Source of the DNA: Microbacterium sp. NIBRBAC000506063
GTDB taxonomy: Bacteria > Actinomycetota > Actinomycetes > Actinomycetales > Microbacteriaceae
Assembly (NCBI RefSeq): GCF_017968845.1
Contig: NZ_CP072876.1
Location: 2,480,001 to 2,544,000 of the forward strand
DNA length: 64,000 nucleotides
Direction of reading: 5' to 3'
Part shown: positions 9,688-18,998 of the stretch, in pieces
Numbering within the stretch: position 1 is the first letter of the stretch
How the letters are laid out: each line of letters opens with the position of its first letter
Program-made: the position numbers and the translations under genes
Notes under the pieces: model-generated
Seen by the model: the letters and a program-made list of their open reading frames with translations, nothing else
What the model was told of the DNA's origin: nothing
Database searches by the model: none

Positions 9688-10527
9688 TCAGAGCTCTTCG
9701 TGGGTGGCCGGGTCGCCGTCGAACAGGCGCCCGTCGGGTCGGCCGAGCGCCGTGATCGCGTCGACCTCGGCGGCGTCCAGCGCGATCGCGGCCGCGGCGA
9801 GATTGGCGGCGCGGTGCTCGGGCGACGAGGCCTTCGGGATCGAGACCACGCCCCGGGCGATGTGCCACGCGAGGACGACCTGGACGGGCGAGGCGTCGTG
9901 TGCGGCGGCGATCTCGAGGACGACCGGTTCGTGGACGATGTCTCTCGCCTTGCCGAGCGGGCTCCACGCCTCGGTGATGATGCCGCGTTCGGCGTGGTAC
10001 TCGACCGCCGCTTCCTGAGGGAAGTAGGGGTGGATCTCGATCTGGTTCACGACCGGTCGGATGCCCGTCTCCCGTTCGATCCGCTCGAGATGCTCGGGCA
10101 GGAAGTTCGACACCCCGATCTGACGGACGATGCCGCGCTGCTGCGCCTCGACGAGCGCGGTCCAGGCTTGGACGTATTCGTCGCGTCGCGGATTCGGCCA
10201 GTGGATCAGATGCAGGTCGAGCGCGTCCAGACCGAGCCGGTACACGCTCTCCTCGATGCTCGCGCGTGCGCGGGTCGAGGCGTGATGACGACCCGGCAGC
10301 TTGGAGGTGACGATGACCTCGTCGCGGGGGACGGCGGCATCCGACACACCGCGACCGACGGCGCCCTCGTTCTCGTAGTTGAACGCCGTGTCGACCAGGC
10401 GGTAGCCGGATTCGAGGGCAGTCGCGACGGCGGTGGCGCCCTCGGCACCGCGCAGACCGTAGGTGCCGAGTCCGATCGCGGGGAGGGTGAAGCCGTTGTG
10501 CGCGGTGAACAGCGGAAGGGAGGACAT
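9688..10527 (-). CDS. Aldo/keto reductase (AKR5-like, 2,5-diketo-D-gluconate reductase type)
   Basis: A 279-residue NADPH-dependent carbonyl reductase with a TIM-barrel fold. The catalytic tetrad is visible: Asp in LVDTAFNY, Tyr in the same segment, Lys in VIVTSKLPG and His in HLIHWPNP. The cofactor segment is IPKASSPEHRAANL. The physiological substrate cannot be read from sequence. Start is the ATG at 10527, preceded on the coding strand by a GGAGCG-like element. It is the first gene of a two-gene operon with the downstream zinc alcohol dehydrogenase. Confidence 0.9.
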   Translation of the reverse strand: MSSLPLFTAHNGFTLPAIGLGTYGLRGAEGATAVATALESGYRLVDTAFNYENEGAVGRGVSDAAVPRDEVIVTSKLPGRHHASTRARASIEESVYRLGLDALDLHLIHWPNPRRDEYVQAWTALVEAQQRGIVRQIGVSNFLPEHLERIERETGIRPVVNQIEIHPYFPQEAAVEYHAERGIITEAWSPLGKARDIVHEPVVLEIAAAHDASPVQVVLAWHIARGVVSIPKASSPEHRAANLAAAAIALDAAEVDAITALGRPDGRLFDGDPATHEEL

Positions 10528-10582
10528 GGACGCTCCTTCGAATCGTCCCCTCAGCCTACCCAGCACCGCTAAGTTGGAAAGT

Positions 10583-11313
10583 GTGAACGCGAGTCCCGAA
10601 CACCAGCGCCTCCTGCTCGACATCGCCGAGATCGATCGGAAGCTCAGTCGCGCCGAGAAGGCCCGCACCAACCCCGCGCAGGGCCCGCGCATCAAAGAGC
10701 TCGCGGCGCAGCGTCAGGAGCAGGTCCGCGAGCTGACGCAGCTGACCGGAGTCCTGGAGGACGCCCGCGCGGAGCTCACCCGCTTGGAGTCGGATGTCGC
10801 ACTCGTCGAGCAGCGTCGGGACCGCGACGCGCAGCGGCTGGCGACGACCAGCAGCCCCAAGGACGCCCAGGCGCTCGAGCACGAGCTGGCGAGCCTGGCG
10901 AAGCGTCAGAGCGACCTCGAAGACGCCGAGCTTGAGGTGATGGCCCGCGTGGAGGAGGCCGAGGCGGCTGTCGCCGCGCAGCAGGCGAACATCGACCAGA
11001 CCACTGCCGAGGGCACGGAACTGACCTCCGCGGCCAAGGCCGCGATCGCCGCAGCGACGGCGGAGGGGAACAGCTGTCCCGGGACCGGACGGCGCTCGTC
11101 GCCGCGGCTCCGGCGGATCTCGTCGCGGAGTACGAGCGCCGGGCGGCACGCGGTGTCGGAGTCGGCCTTCTGCGCCGCGGCACGTGCGAAGGCTGCCAGA
11201 TGATGCTCTCAGGCACCGACATCAGCAAGATCCGACAGGCCGCACCGGACGCGGTGCTGTCGTGCCCGGAGTGCGGCGGCATCCTCGTACGCACCGAGGA
11301 ATCCGGGCTATGA
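10583..11313 (+). CDS. Coiled-coil zinc-ribbon protein, C4-type (former DUF164; one frameshift)
   Basis: The first 170 residues are a long charged coiled coil (EIDRKLSRAEKART, then QEQVRELTQLTGVLEDARAEL). The C-terminus is a zinc ribbon with CEGCQMMLS and CPECGGILV, giving four cysteines as two CxxC pairs. A single base is missing in the G run at 11065-11068; repaired length is about 243 residues, normal for the family. The GTG at 10583 gives the expected start NASPEHQRLLLDIAEIDRK. The stop overlaps the RNase HI start in an ATGA. The family is nucleic-acid associated in general, but its precise function is unknown. Confidence 0.88.
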
Positions 11314-11786
11314 GCCGGCGTCTCCTCGTCGAGGCGGACGGCGGTTCTCGCGGAAATCCCGGGCAGGCGGCGGGCGGCGCCGTCGTCATCGATCCGGATG
11401 GCGGCGAGCTCCTCGCCGAGGTCGGCGTGTACGTGGGGATCGCGACGAACAACGTCGCCGAGTACCAGGGCATGATCGCCGGGATCGCCGCGGCCTTCGC
11501 CCGTGACTCCGCGGCGTCCGTCCGCGTGCGCATGGACTCCAAGCTCGTCGTCGAGCAGATGTCCGGACGCTGGAAGATCAAGCACCCCGACATGCGCGAG
11601 CTCGCTCGCACCGCCCACGAGCTCATCGCCGGGCGCGATGTCACCTTCGAATGGGTCCGACGGGAGGACAACGCCCGCGCCGATGCCGTCGCCAACGAGT
11701 CGATGGATCGCCGGGAGAGCTTCCAGCGCGACCACGACGGGGTGACGCCTGCGGCATCCGACCCCGATGGACCGACCCTCTTCTGA
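11310..11786 (+). CDS. RNase HI family protein
   Basis: A 158-residue RNase H-fold protein that probably cleaves RNA in RNA:DNA hybrids. The catalytic acidic residues can be placed: Asp in VEADGGSRGNPGQAAGGAVV, Glu in NNVAEYQGMIAG, Asp in VRMDSKLVVEQM and Asp in EDNARADAVANE. The motif order is the actinobacterial/archaeal short type, without the basic protrusion of E. coli RNase HI. Many actinobacterial homologues carry a C-terminal CobC-like phosphatase domain; this one does not. The start overlaps the upstream zinc-ribbon stop, and the polymerase starts 4 bp after its own stop, so the three genes form a tight operon. Confidence 0.9.
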   Translation: MSRRLLVEADGGSRGNPGQAAGGAVVIDPDGGELLAEVGVYVGIATNNVAEYQGMIAGIAAAFARDSAASVRVRMDSKLVVEQMSGRWKIKHPDMRELARTAHELIAGRDVTFEWVRREDNARADAVANESMDRRESFQRDHDGVTPAASDPDGPTLF

Positions 11787-11790
11787 GCCC

Positions 11791-13540
11791 ATGGGCATCG
11801 TGCCGGCCTCGGGTGAGGCCGCGTCGACGGCGCCGCACGGGGAACCCGGTGCACTGCTGATTCCGGAGCGTTCGTCGGACGATGCGGTCGTCGTCACCGT
11901 CGTGGAACTGGATTCCGCAGGCGCCGAGATCGCTCGGGCGCAGCACGAGCCGGCGGAGGCGATCGCCGCCGTGCGCGCCGCAGAGGCCTCGGGCCCGCCA
12001 CGCTGGGTGCTGCGCCGCACCGGGGAGCTCCTCCCCATGCTGCTGCGGGCGGGCGTCGTCGTCAGCAAGGTCTGGGACCTGGACCTCTGCCACGAGATCA
12101 TCCGCAACGCCGACCGCACGGACCGACCGCTGCCGCCCTGGACGCGCCCGCCCGTGGAGGAGCAGTCTGCGGAGCCGGCGCTCTTCGAGCTGTCGGAGGC
12201 GGCAGATGAGGCTACCGGAGACGACATCGAGACGGATGCCGCGGCGAGCCTTGCGCAGTTCCGCGCCCAGCGGGAAAGAGCGGCTCAGGATCCGCGGCTG
12301 CTGCTCCTCTGCCATGCGGAATCCGCCGGCGCGGTCGTCGCCGAAGAGATGCGTGTCGCCGGCGTGCCCTGGGACGCCGGCGTGCATGACGAGTTGCTCA
12401 CGCGGATGCTCGGACCCCGTTCGTCGGCGACCGGGGTCCCGGCGCGGATGGCCGAGCTCGCGGCGGAGGTGCGGATGCATCTGGACGACCCTCGGCTCAA
12501 CATCGACAGCCCGCCCAAGCTGCTGCGCGCTCTGCATCGGGTCGGCATCCTGGTCGGCTCCACGAGCCGGTGGGAGCTTGCCGAGCACGAGCATCCGGCG
12601 ATCGAGCCGCTGCTCGCCTACAAGAAGCTGTCGCGCCTCCACACGGCGAACGGCTGGGGTGGCTGGCGGAATGGGTGCACGAGGGCCGGTTCCGGCCCGT
12701 CTACGTGCCCGGCGGCGTGGTCACCGGGCGATGGGCCTCGTCCGGCGGCGGCGCGCTCCAGCTGCCTCGCAGTCTACGTCCGGCCGTGCGAGCGGATCCC
12801 GGCTGGAGGCTCATCGTGGCCGACGTCGCCCAGCTCGAGCCTCGTATGCTCGCCGCGATGTCCGGCGATCTGGCCATGGCGGAGGCCGCGCGCGGCACCG
12901 ATCTCTACGAGGGCGTCGTGGCCTCCGGGGCGGTGACGAACCGCGAGGAGGCGAAGTACGCCGTGCTCGGGGCGATGTACGGTGCGACGTCGGGCACGGG
13001 TGGGCAGCTCGTCCCTCGGCTGCGTCGGGTGTTCCCGCGCGCCATGCGTCTTGTCGACGATGCCGCTCGGAGAGGGGAGGACGGCGGCACGGTGACGACC
13101 TGGCTCGGGCGCACGGCACCGCCTCCCTCGCGCGAGTGGCTCGCCGTGCAGCAGCGGGCGAGCAGCGCGGACGCGAACGCCGGCGACGAGCAGCGGGCAC
13201 GACGGCTCGCCGCCGAGCGGGGCGCTTCACCCGCAACTTCGTCGTCCAGGGCACCGCCGCGGAATGGTCGCTGATCTGGCTCGCCGAGATCCGGCATCGT
13301 CTCGCGCAGCTGCCGGCCGCGGAGACGGCCGCCGCGGCATCCGGTCCGGTGTTCGCGCACCGTGCGCATCTGGCCTTCTTCCTGCACGACGAGGTCATCG
13401 TGCACACCCCCGCCGAGCAGGCGGAAGCCGCGGCCTCCGCGGTCCGGGAGGCCGCCGCGACGGCGACACGGCGGCTCTTCGGCGGCTTCCCGCTGGAGGT
13501 TCCCCTGGATCTGCGCATCGCCGAGACGGCGCAGAAGTGA
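11791..13540 (+). CDS. Bifunctional 3'-5' exonuclease/DNA polymerase, family A (two frameshifts)
   Basis: An actinobacterial family A DNA polymerase relative of about 583 residues, shorter than PolA and without a 5' nuclease domain. Polymerase motifs are clear: motif A VADVAQLEPRMLAAMSGD, motif B REEAKYAVLGAMYGA and motif C FFLHDEVIVHTP. The N-terminal exonuclease-like part lacks a recognisable DxE motif and may be inactive. Single bases are missing in G runs near 12655 and near 13217. Start ATG 11791 follows the RNase HI gene by 4 bp; an in-frame ATG at 11767 would overlap it. A repair or RNA-primer-processing role is suggested by the RNase HI neighbour (inference). It converges on the DUF4012 gene with a 6-bp gap. 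Confidence 0.88.
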
Positions 13541-13546
13541 TGCGGA

Positions 13547-15309
13547 TCACCCGCAGGGGTCTGCGGCGATCCTGACGTCGGGGCGTTGAGGAGGGGGTGT
13601 GCACGATGGTCAGGTGCTCGGCATCCGCCGACGGGATGAGGAAGCGGTACTCCAGGGAGCCGCTCTGCCCGGGGAGAGCAGCAACTGGGCGCTGACGGAG
13701 GGGTGACCGGCGTCGACGGCTGTCGTGATCTGTGCGGGGGCGCCGTTTTCGGACACGGCGCCGAAGAAGGCGCCGACCGGTGCCGCGACGGTGATCTTGG
13801 TGCCGATGTCGCCCGCGGGAACCCCGTAGTAGCCGCCTCCGGTGACGCTGACGGGAAGGCTCGCGACGGAAGGGTCTCCGTCGTGATGCAGCGTCACCGT
13901 CACGACGACCTCGCGGTGCGCGTCGTCGCGGCATGATCCGAGCGCGGCGGTGATCTCGGTGCGCAGCAGCCGTGCCATCTTGCCGCCGGTGCGGTCGTTG
14001 AAGTAGACGGCGAACGCACCGTCCCCGGCCGCGGCCTGACGTGCGGACGGACCGCCGAGCGTGCTCGAGGCGAGGACGGCCGCGGTGTCCGCATCCGCGC
14101 TCCAGACGGTCAGGCTGCCCGCGGCGGCCGGCTCCGCCAGAGCGCGCAGGAGGGCCATGGGCTCGACGTCCCCGGCGACGAGCTGATCGACGAGCGCGAT
14201 CACCGCCGACTCGAAGAGGTCGGTCTGTTCGCCCGGATCGAGCGTTCGGTAGGGCTCGACCAGCAGCGTCTCGATCATGTTCTCGGCGGTGAGCGGTTCC
14301 TGCCCACCCAGCGGGATCGGACCGGTCACCGAGAGCAGGGCGCGGAGCACCGCGGGATCGACGGAGATGATCGTGTCAGGCGGGCTCCCGGTCAGATCGT
14401 CCCACCAGTGCGATACGAGAGCCGCGGTCGTCTCGAAGTCGGCCGCCATGGACGCGTTCTGCACGTAGCGGCCGAGGACGTTGCCATAGAGCGCCACGGT
14501 GCTCTCGGGCACGTCGAGGATCGGCTCTGCGAAGTGGGGGAAGATCGAGGAGTCGGCCTGCCGGGTCAGGGTGAGCGCGCCGGCATCCGCACGGAGCTCG
14601 GCGAAGGATCCGGAGATGCCGCCCCCGTGCGGAGCTCGGCCGTGTTCTGGAACATGATGAGAATGGTCTGAGGCTCATCGAGCCCGAGAACCGTGGGGAT
14701 CACTTCGCTGGCCGCGGCTGCGCCGCTGATCATCGGCTGCAGCTCGCCGAGCGCGTCCTGCAGGGAACGGATGCCGCCGGCGACCGGAGAGAGAAGCGTC
14801 GTCGTGTCGATGCCGTGGATCGCGGCGGACGCGCTCTCGACGGTCGCCGTCGCCTCCACGAGATCGTCGGAGAACTCGCGGAGCAGCGCGACATCGACGA
14901 TCGCGCCCTCGGACCTCTCCTGGAGACGCTGACCAAGGTCGCCGGCGAGCGGCACGATCGGTGCCAGCGCGTTCACCTGCGCGCCGGCGATGCGGATGGC
15001 CGCGAGGTCGTCGCCCAGCAGGGGAAGCGCCTCCGCGGCGCGCCAGAGCGGATCGGAGGTGAGCTCGGCGGCGCGGCGGCTGTGATCGGTGAACTCGGGG
15101 GCCAGCGCGAGGAGCGCATCCGCGTCGCCGCGGGCGGCGGCATCGCGCACGTCACCGGCGAGCGGGACGAGTGCCTCGAACTCGCCTTTGGCGAGCAGGG
15201 CGCGCGCTCCTACCCAGGCGACGGCAGCGACGAGCGCGAGGGCGACCCCGACGACGGCGAGCACGATCCAGCGGCGCGGGCGTCGCGCCGCTGGATCAAC
15301 GACAGCCAT
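13547..15309 (-). CDS. DUF4012 membrane-anchored protein (about four frameshifts)
   Basis: A large extracytoplasmic protein of about 588 residues. It has one N-terminal membrane anchor (WIVLAVVGVALALVAAVAWV, residues about 14-33), a helical stalk, and the DUF4012 domain, recognisable by ILIMFQNTAELRTGGG and FEPYR-like elements. Single bases are missing near 14620, near 13672, at 13593-13597 and at 13580-13583. With the last two repaired the C-terminus reads HTPLLNAPDVRIAADPCG and then stops at 13547, a typical DUF4012 ending. The family is found in actinobacteria and is often linked to surface polysaccharides; its function is unknown. It starts immediately after the stop of the surface protein gene (TGAATG), so the two are co-transcribed. 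Confidence 0.82.
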
Positions 15310-15981
15310 TCAGGACCGCGTGGAACGGCGATGCGAGATCAGCAGAGCCGCACCGCCGAGGAGAGCGACGCCGCCGACGAGCACGATCGGCAGGATCGCG
15401 GCGTTGAGGCCGGTCGCAGCCAGTCCGTCTCCATCGACATCGCCGCCGGTGCTGCCGCTGAGCACCTCACCGGACGGGCCCGAAGCGCAGTTCGGCGTCG
15501 CGGGCGGGTACGACAGCGGTACCGACAGCGATGGGTTCACCTCGATCGTGGCGGTGATGCTTCCGCGCGTCCACGCGAAGTTCCCCGTGGTCTCGACCCA
15601 GGTGCCGTTCTCGAACACCCAGCCGGGCCAGCCGTTCGCCTCGCCGTTCGCGTCGATCGAGGCACCGGGCCAGAGGACGCGTCCGGAGAGGGCGCCGTCC
15701 TGCAGCGACCCCAGCGGGATCGTCGTGCTCTGGCCGCTGCCGCTGAGCACGAGGCTCACCGCGGCGTTCTCGGTTCCGGGCTCGGGATCGTTCAGGACCA
15801 CGTCGAAGTTGATCCATGCGACATCGGCCTCACACACCCCGCTGGCCGTGGAACCCGCGAGCGTGGGCTCGCCGGGCGGCGGCGGAGTGTATCCCTCGTC
15901 GGTCTCTCCGAAAGCTGCGGTCGGTGCGCTCAACGCGAGCGCTGCTCCGAGCGCAAGCGCGGCAAAAACACTCTTCTTCAT
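15310..15981 (-). CDS. Sortase-anchored surface protein with LAATG signal
   Basis: A 223-residue exported protein. A signal peptide is clear (MKKSVFAALALGAALALSAP, cleavage probably after TAAFG). A beta-rich domain follows, with one WPGWVFENGTWVETTGNFAW segment. The C-terminus has the cell-wall sorting signal LAATG, a hydrophobic helix ILPIVLVGGVALLGGAALLI and the basic tail SHRRSTRS. LAxTG is the preferred motif of class E sortases in high-GC Gram-positives. The ATG at 15981 has a strong GGAGG element 6 bases upstream. It precedes the DUF4012 gene with no gap, pointing to a joint role at the cell surface. No enzymatic domain is recognised. Confidence 0.85.
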   Translation of the reverse strand: MKKSVFAALALGAALALSAPTAAFGETDEGYTPPPPGEPTLAGSTASGVCEADVAWINFDVVLNDPEPGTENAAVSLVLSGSGQSTTIPLGSLQDGALSGRVLWPGASIDANGEANGWPGWVFENGTWVETTGNFAWTRGSITATIEVNPSLSVPLSYPPATPNCASGPSGEVLSGSTGGDVDGDGLAATGLNAAILPIVLVGGVALLGGAALLISHRRSTRS

Positions 15982-16174
15982 CTGTGCCTCCCCAATAGGC
16001 ATTGACGCGAGCCAACTCCCCAGTTGCCCGCAAGTTCTCACTATACGCCGCCGAGGGCCTGCGCGGGGAGTGAATTTCACGCGCTTCGTCATACTCGGCC
16101 TGTTTCCGCTGGATCACCGGCTCGACGGTGCCCGGCGGGGTCCCAGCCGCATCCGATACGATCGGCAGCAGGAA

Positions 16175-16530
16175 TGGGTCGGCCGGACGGTCGCGTTGCG
16201 GGTGACCGCACCGAGGAACGTCCGGGCTCCACAGGGCAGGGCGGTGGGTAACACCCACCCGGAGCAATCCGCGAGACAGTGCCACAGAGAGTAGACCGCC
16301 CCGGCGACGGGGTAAGGGTGAAAGGGTGGGGTAAGAGCCCACCAGGGCCGTGGTGACACGGCCCGCTCGGTAAACCTCGCCCGGAGCAAGGCCAGACAGA
16401 GGATGACGACGCTGCCCGCCGAGTCCTCGGGTAGGCCGCTGGAGCGGCACGGCAACGTGTCGCCGAGAGAGATGACCGTCGAAGGGGCGTACGCCCCGGA
16501 ACAGAACCCGGCGTACAGGCCGGCCCATTC
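16175..16530 (+). ncRNA. rnpB: RNase P RNA (bacterial type A)
   Basis: This is the catalytic RNA of ribonuclease P, which removes 5' leaders from pre-tRNAs. The universal segments are present in order. They are GTCCGGGCTCCACAGGGCAG near 16219, GGTGGGTAACACCCACC and ACAGTGCCACAGAGAG near 16276; the 3' segment is ACAGAACCCGGCGTACAG near 16501. The two ends pair as TGGGTCGGCC (16175-16184) with GGCCGGCCCA (16518-16527), which sets the boundaries to within a few bases. Any apparent protein frames here are spurious. The 190 bp upstream (15982-16174) contain no gene and should hold its promoter; TACGAT at 16157-16162 is a possible -10. Confidence 0.96.
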
Positions 16531-16621
16531 CCTCTCCGATGGAGCATGCTGCTCGCGTTCAGAGCACGTCGGCTGCGCGGTCTCGTCGCGAAGGGGCCGC
16601 GCGCCCGGAGAGGGCGTGGGA

Positions 16622-17364
16622 TCAGTCCGCCGCGAGCGAGGCCGCGCCGATGATCCCGAGGAGTTCCGGTGGATCGCCGGGATGATCGGGGTGTTCAGCT
16701 TCAGCAGCGGCAGGAAGCTCTCGGGGTGCTTGGACACGCCGCCGCCGACGACGAAGAGGTCGGGCGAGAAGAGGAACTCCACATGGCTGTAGAAGACCTG
16801 CAGCCGCGCCGCCCAGTCCTCCCAGTCCAGTTCGTCGCGCTCCTTGGCCGAGTAGGCCGCCCAGCGCTCGATGGAGTCGCCGTCGTGGTCGAGGTGGCCG
16901 AGCTCCGTGTTGGGCACGAGCACGCCGTTGTAGAGGAAGGCGGAGCCGATCCCGGTGCCGAGCGTGGTCAGGATCGTCAGACCCTTCGCACCGCGGGCGG
17001 CACCGTGGCGCACCTCGGCGACGCCGGCGGCATCCGCGTCGTTGACGAAGTGGATGTTGCGCCCGAGGCCCTTCTCGAAGAACTTCTCCGCCTCGAAGCC
17101 GACCCACTTCTTGGAGATGTTCGCCGCGGAGAGGGTGCGTCCGTCCTTGACGATCGCGGGGAAGGCGACCCCGAGAGGAAGCGAGGACTCGGTGACCTCG
17201 AGCGTGTCGAGCACGCTGAGGACCGCGGCGAGCACGTCGTCGGGCGCGGCTCCCTTGGGTGTGGGGACCTTGATGCGGTCTGATTCCAGGGTGCCGCGGT
17301 CGAGATCGACGAGTCCTGCTTTGATCCCGGTACCGCCGATGTCGACGCCGATCGCATGTGCCAT
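16622..17364 (-). CDS. ppgK: Polyphosphate glucokinase PpgK (one frameshift)
   Basis: A ROK-family kinase that phosphorylates glucose with polyphosphate or ATP, feeding glycolysis. Motifs are the phosphate loop IGVDIGGTGIKAGLVDLD at the N-terminus, NDADAAG with the catalytic Asp, TLGTGIGSA and SKHPESFLPLL. The short length (about 247 residues after repair) is typical of PpgK rather than ordinary glucokinase. One base is missing near 16662-16670, after which the protein ends GIIGAASLAAD. The ATG at 17364 is preferred; a GTG at 17370 adds two residues. In M. tuberculosis ppgK lies beside sigA; here it has moved next to the glnA2 block. Confidence 0.92.
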
Positions 17365-17430
17365 GTTCACAGCCTAGCCAAGAGCGGCGCGCCACTAGGA
17401 TCGTGTCAGGCGCTCACGATCGGAGATGCG

Positions 17431-17652
17431 ATGTCCAACGGCGAAGAGAAGTACTGGTACAACCTGGCCACGGGCGAGGTCGAGCGCGGCTTCGAGTCGC
17501 CGGCCATCGACCGTGCCGGCCCCTTCGACAGCGCGGAGGAGGCGGCGCGGGCACCGGAGATCCTGCGGGAGCGCTCGAAGGCCTGGGCCGAGGAAGAGGC
17601 CGCGGAAGACCAGTGGGGCAGTGCCGCGGGCGCTGCCGACGACGGAGAGTAG
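17431..17652 (+). CDS. Small conserved actinobacterial protein (SPOR-domain-like annotation)
   Basis: A 73-residue acidic protein starting MSNGEEKYWYNLATGEVERG and containing GPFDSAEEAARAPEILRERSKAW. Homologues of this shape in actinobacteria are usually annotated as SPOR-domain-containing, but it is too short for a full SPOR domain and has no signal peptide or membrane helix. It ends 3 bp before the glnA2 start, so it is probably co-transcribed with glnA2. No function can be assigned. Confidence 0.7.
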   Translation: MSNGEEKYWYNLATGEVERGFESPAIDRAGPFDSAEEAARAPEILRERSKAWAEEEAAEDQWGSAAGAADDGE

Positions 17653-17655
17653 GGA

Positions 17656-18991
17656 ATGGACAAGCAGCGGGATTTCGTCCTCCGGACGATCGAAGAACGA
17701 GGCGTGAAGTTCGTCCGCCTCTGGTTCACGGATGTCATCGGCACGCTCAAGTCGGTCGCGATCGCGCCGGCCGAGGTCGAAGGCGCCTTCGCCGAGGGGA
17801 TCGGTTTCGACGGATCCGCGATCGAGGGCTTCACACGCGGCTTCGAATCGGATCTGCTCGCCCAGCCCGACCCCACGACGTTCCAGACCCTGCCGTGGCG
17901 CGGTGAGATCGATCCGACCGCACGGATGTTCTGCGACCTGACCACGCCGGACGGTCAACCGGCGGTCGGCGATCCGCGCAACGTGCTCAAACGCGCGCTG
18001 GCCAAGGCCGCGGATGCCGGATTCACCTTCTACACGCATCCGGAGATCGAGTTCTATCTGCTCAAGTCCTCGAAGTTCGGCCAGGACGGGCCCGAGCCCG
18101 TCGACTCGGCCGGCTACTTCGACAACGTGCCCGGCGGGACCGCGCACGACTTCCGGCGCCGTTCGGTGCGCATGCTCGAAGATCTGGGCATCTCGGTGGA
18201 GTTCAGCCATCACGAGGCCGGGCGCGGCCAGAACGAGATCGATCTGCGCTATGCGGACGCCCTCACCACGGCCGACAACATCATGACCTTCCGCACGGTC
18301 ATCAAAGAGGTCGCGATCGAGCAGGGCGTCTACGCGACGTTCATGCCCAAGCCCTGAGCGATCAGCCCGGCAGCGGCATGCACACGCACATGTCGCTCTT
18401 CGAGGGCGACCAGAACGCCTTCTACGAAGAAGGGGCGAAGTACCAGCTCTCCAAGACCGGACGACACTTCATCGCCGGGCTTCTGCGGCACGCGAACGAG
18501 ATCGCGGCCGTGACCAACCAGTTCGTCAACTCCTACAAGCGGCTCTGGGGCGGCGACGAGGCGCCGAGCTTCGTCACGTGGGGGCACACGAACCGTTCGG
18601 CTCTCGTGCGCGTGCCGATGTACAAGCCGAACAAGAGCCAGTCCTCGCGTGTCGAGTATCGCGGGCTCGACTCGGCCACCAACCCCTATCTCGCCTATGC
18701 GCTGCTGCTCGCGGCCGGGCTCAAGGGCATTCAGGAGCAGTACGAGCTCCCGCCCGAGGCCGAGGACAACGTCTGGTCGTTGACGGATGCGGAGCGGCGC
18801 GCCCTCGGCTACGGCTCGCTGCCGGCGAGCCTCGACCACGCGCTGGAGTACATGGAGAACTCCGAGCTCGTCGCCGAGACGCTCGGCGAGCAGGTGTTCA
18901 ACTACGTGCTGCGCAACAAGCGCAAGGAGTGGGAGGGTACCGTGCGCAGGTTACCCCGTTCGAGCTGAAGAACAACCTCGAGATGCTCTAG
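17656..18991 (+). CDS. glnA2: Type I glutamine synthetase GlnA2 (two frameshifts)
   Basis: A glutamine synthetase paralogue, ligating ammonia to glutamate with ATP. Landmarks are GIGFDGSAIEGF, the metal-binding EIEFY and HHEAGRGQNEID segments, GSGMHTHMSLF, NRSALVRVP and VEYRGLDSATNPYL. The loop EQYELPPEA holds a tyrosine at the adenylylation position. Frameshifts occur near 18355 (before the SDQPGSGMH segment) and near 18937 (before GYRAQVTPFELKNNLEML). Repaired length is 445 residues, matching M. tuberculosis GlnA2. It precedes glnE by 7 bp, the same neighbourhood as Rv2222c-Rv2221c. Some GlnA2-like proteins in actinobacteria act on other gamma-glutamyl acceptors, so its in vivo substrate is not certain. 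Confidence 0.92.
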
Positions 18992-18998
18992 CGGCGCG

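Noticed and set aside
16100..16620. Open frames of 75 to 150 codons across this region on both strands.
   Set aside because: The region is RNase P RNA with its universal conserved blocks; the frames are spurious.
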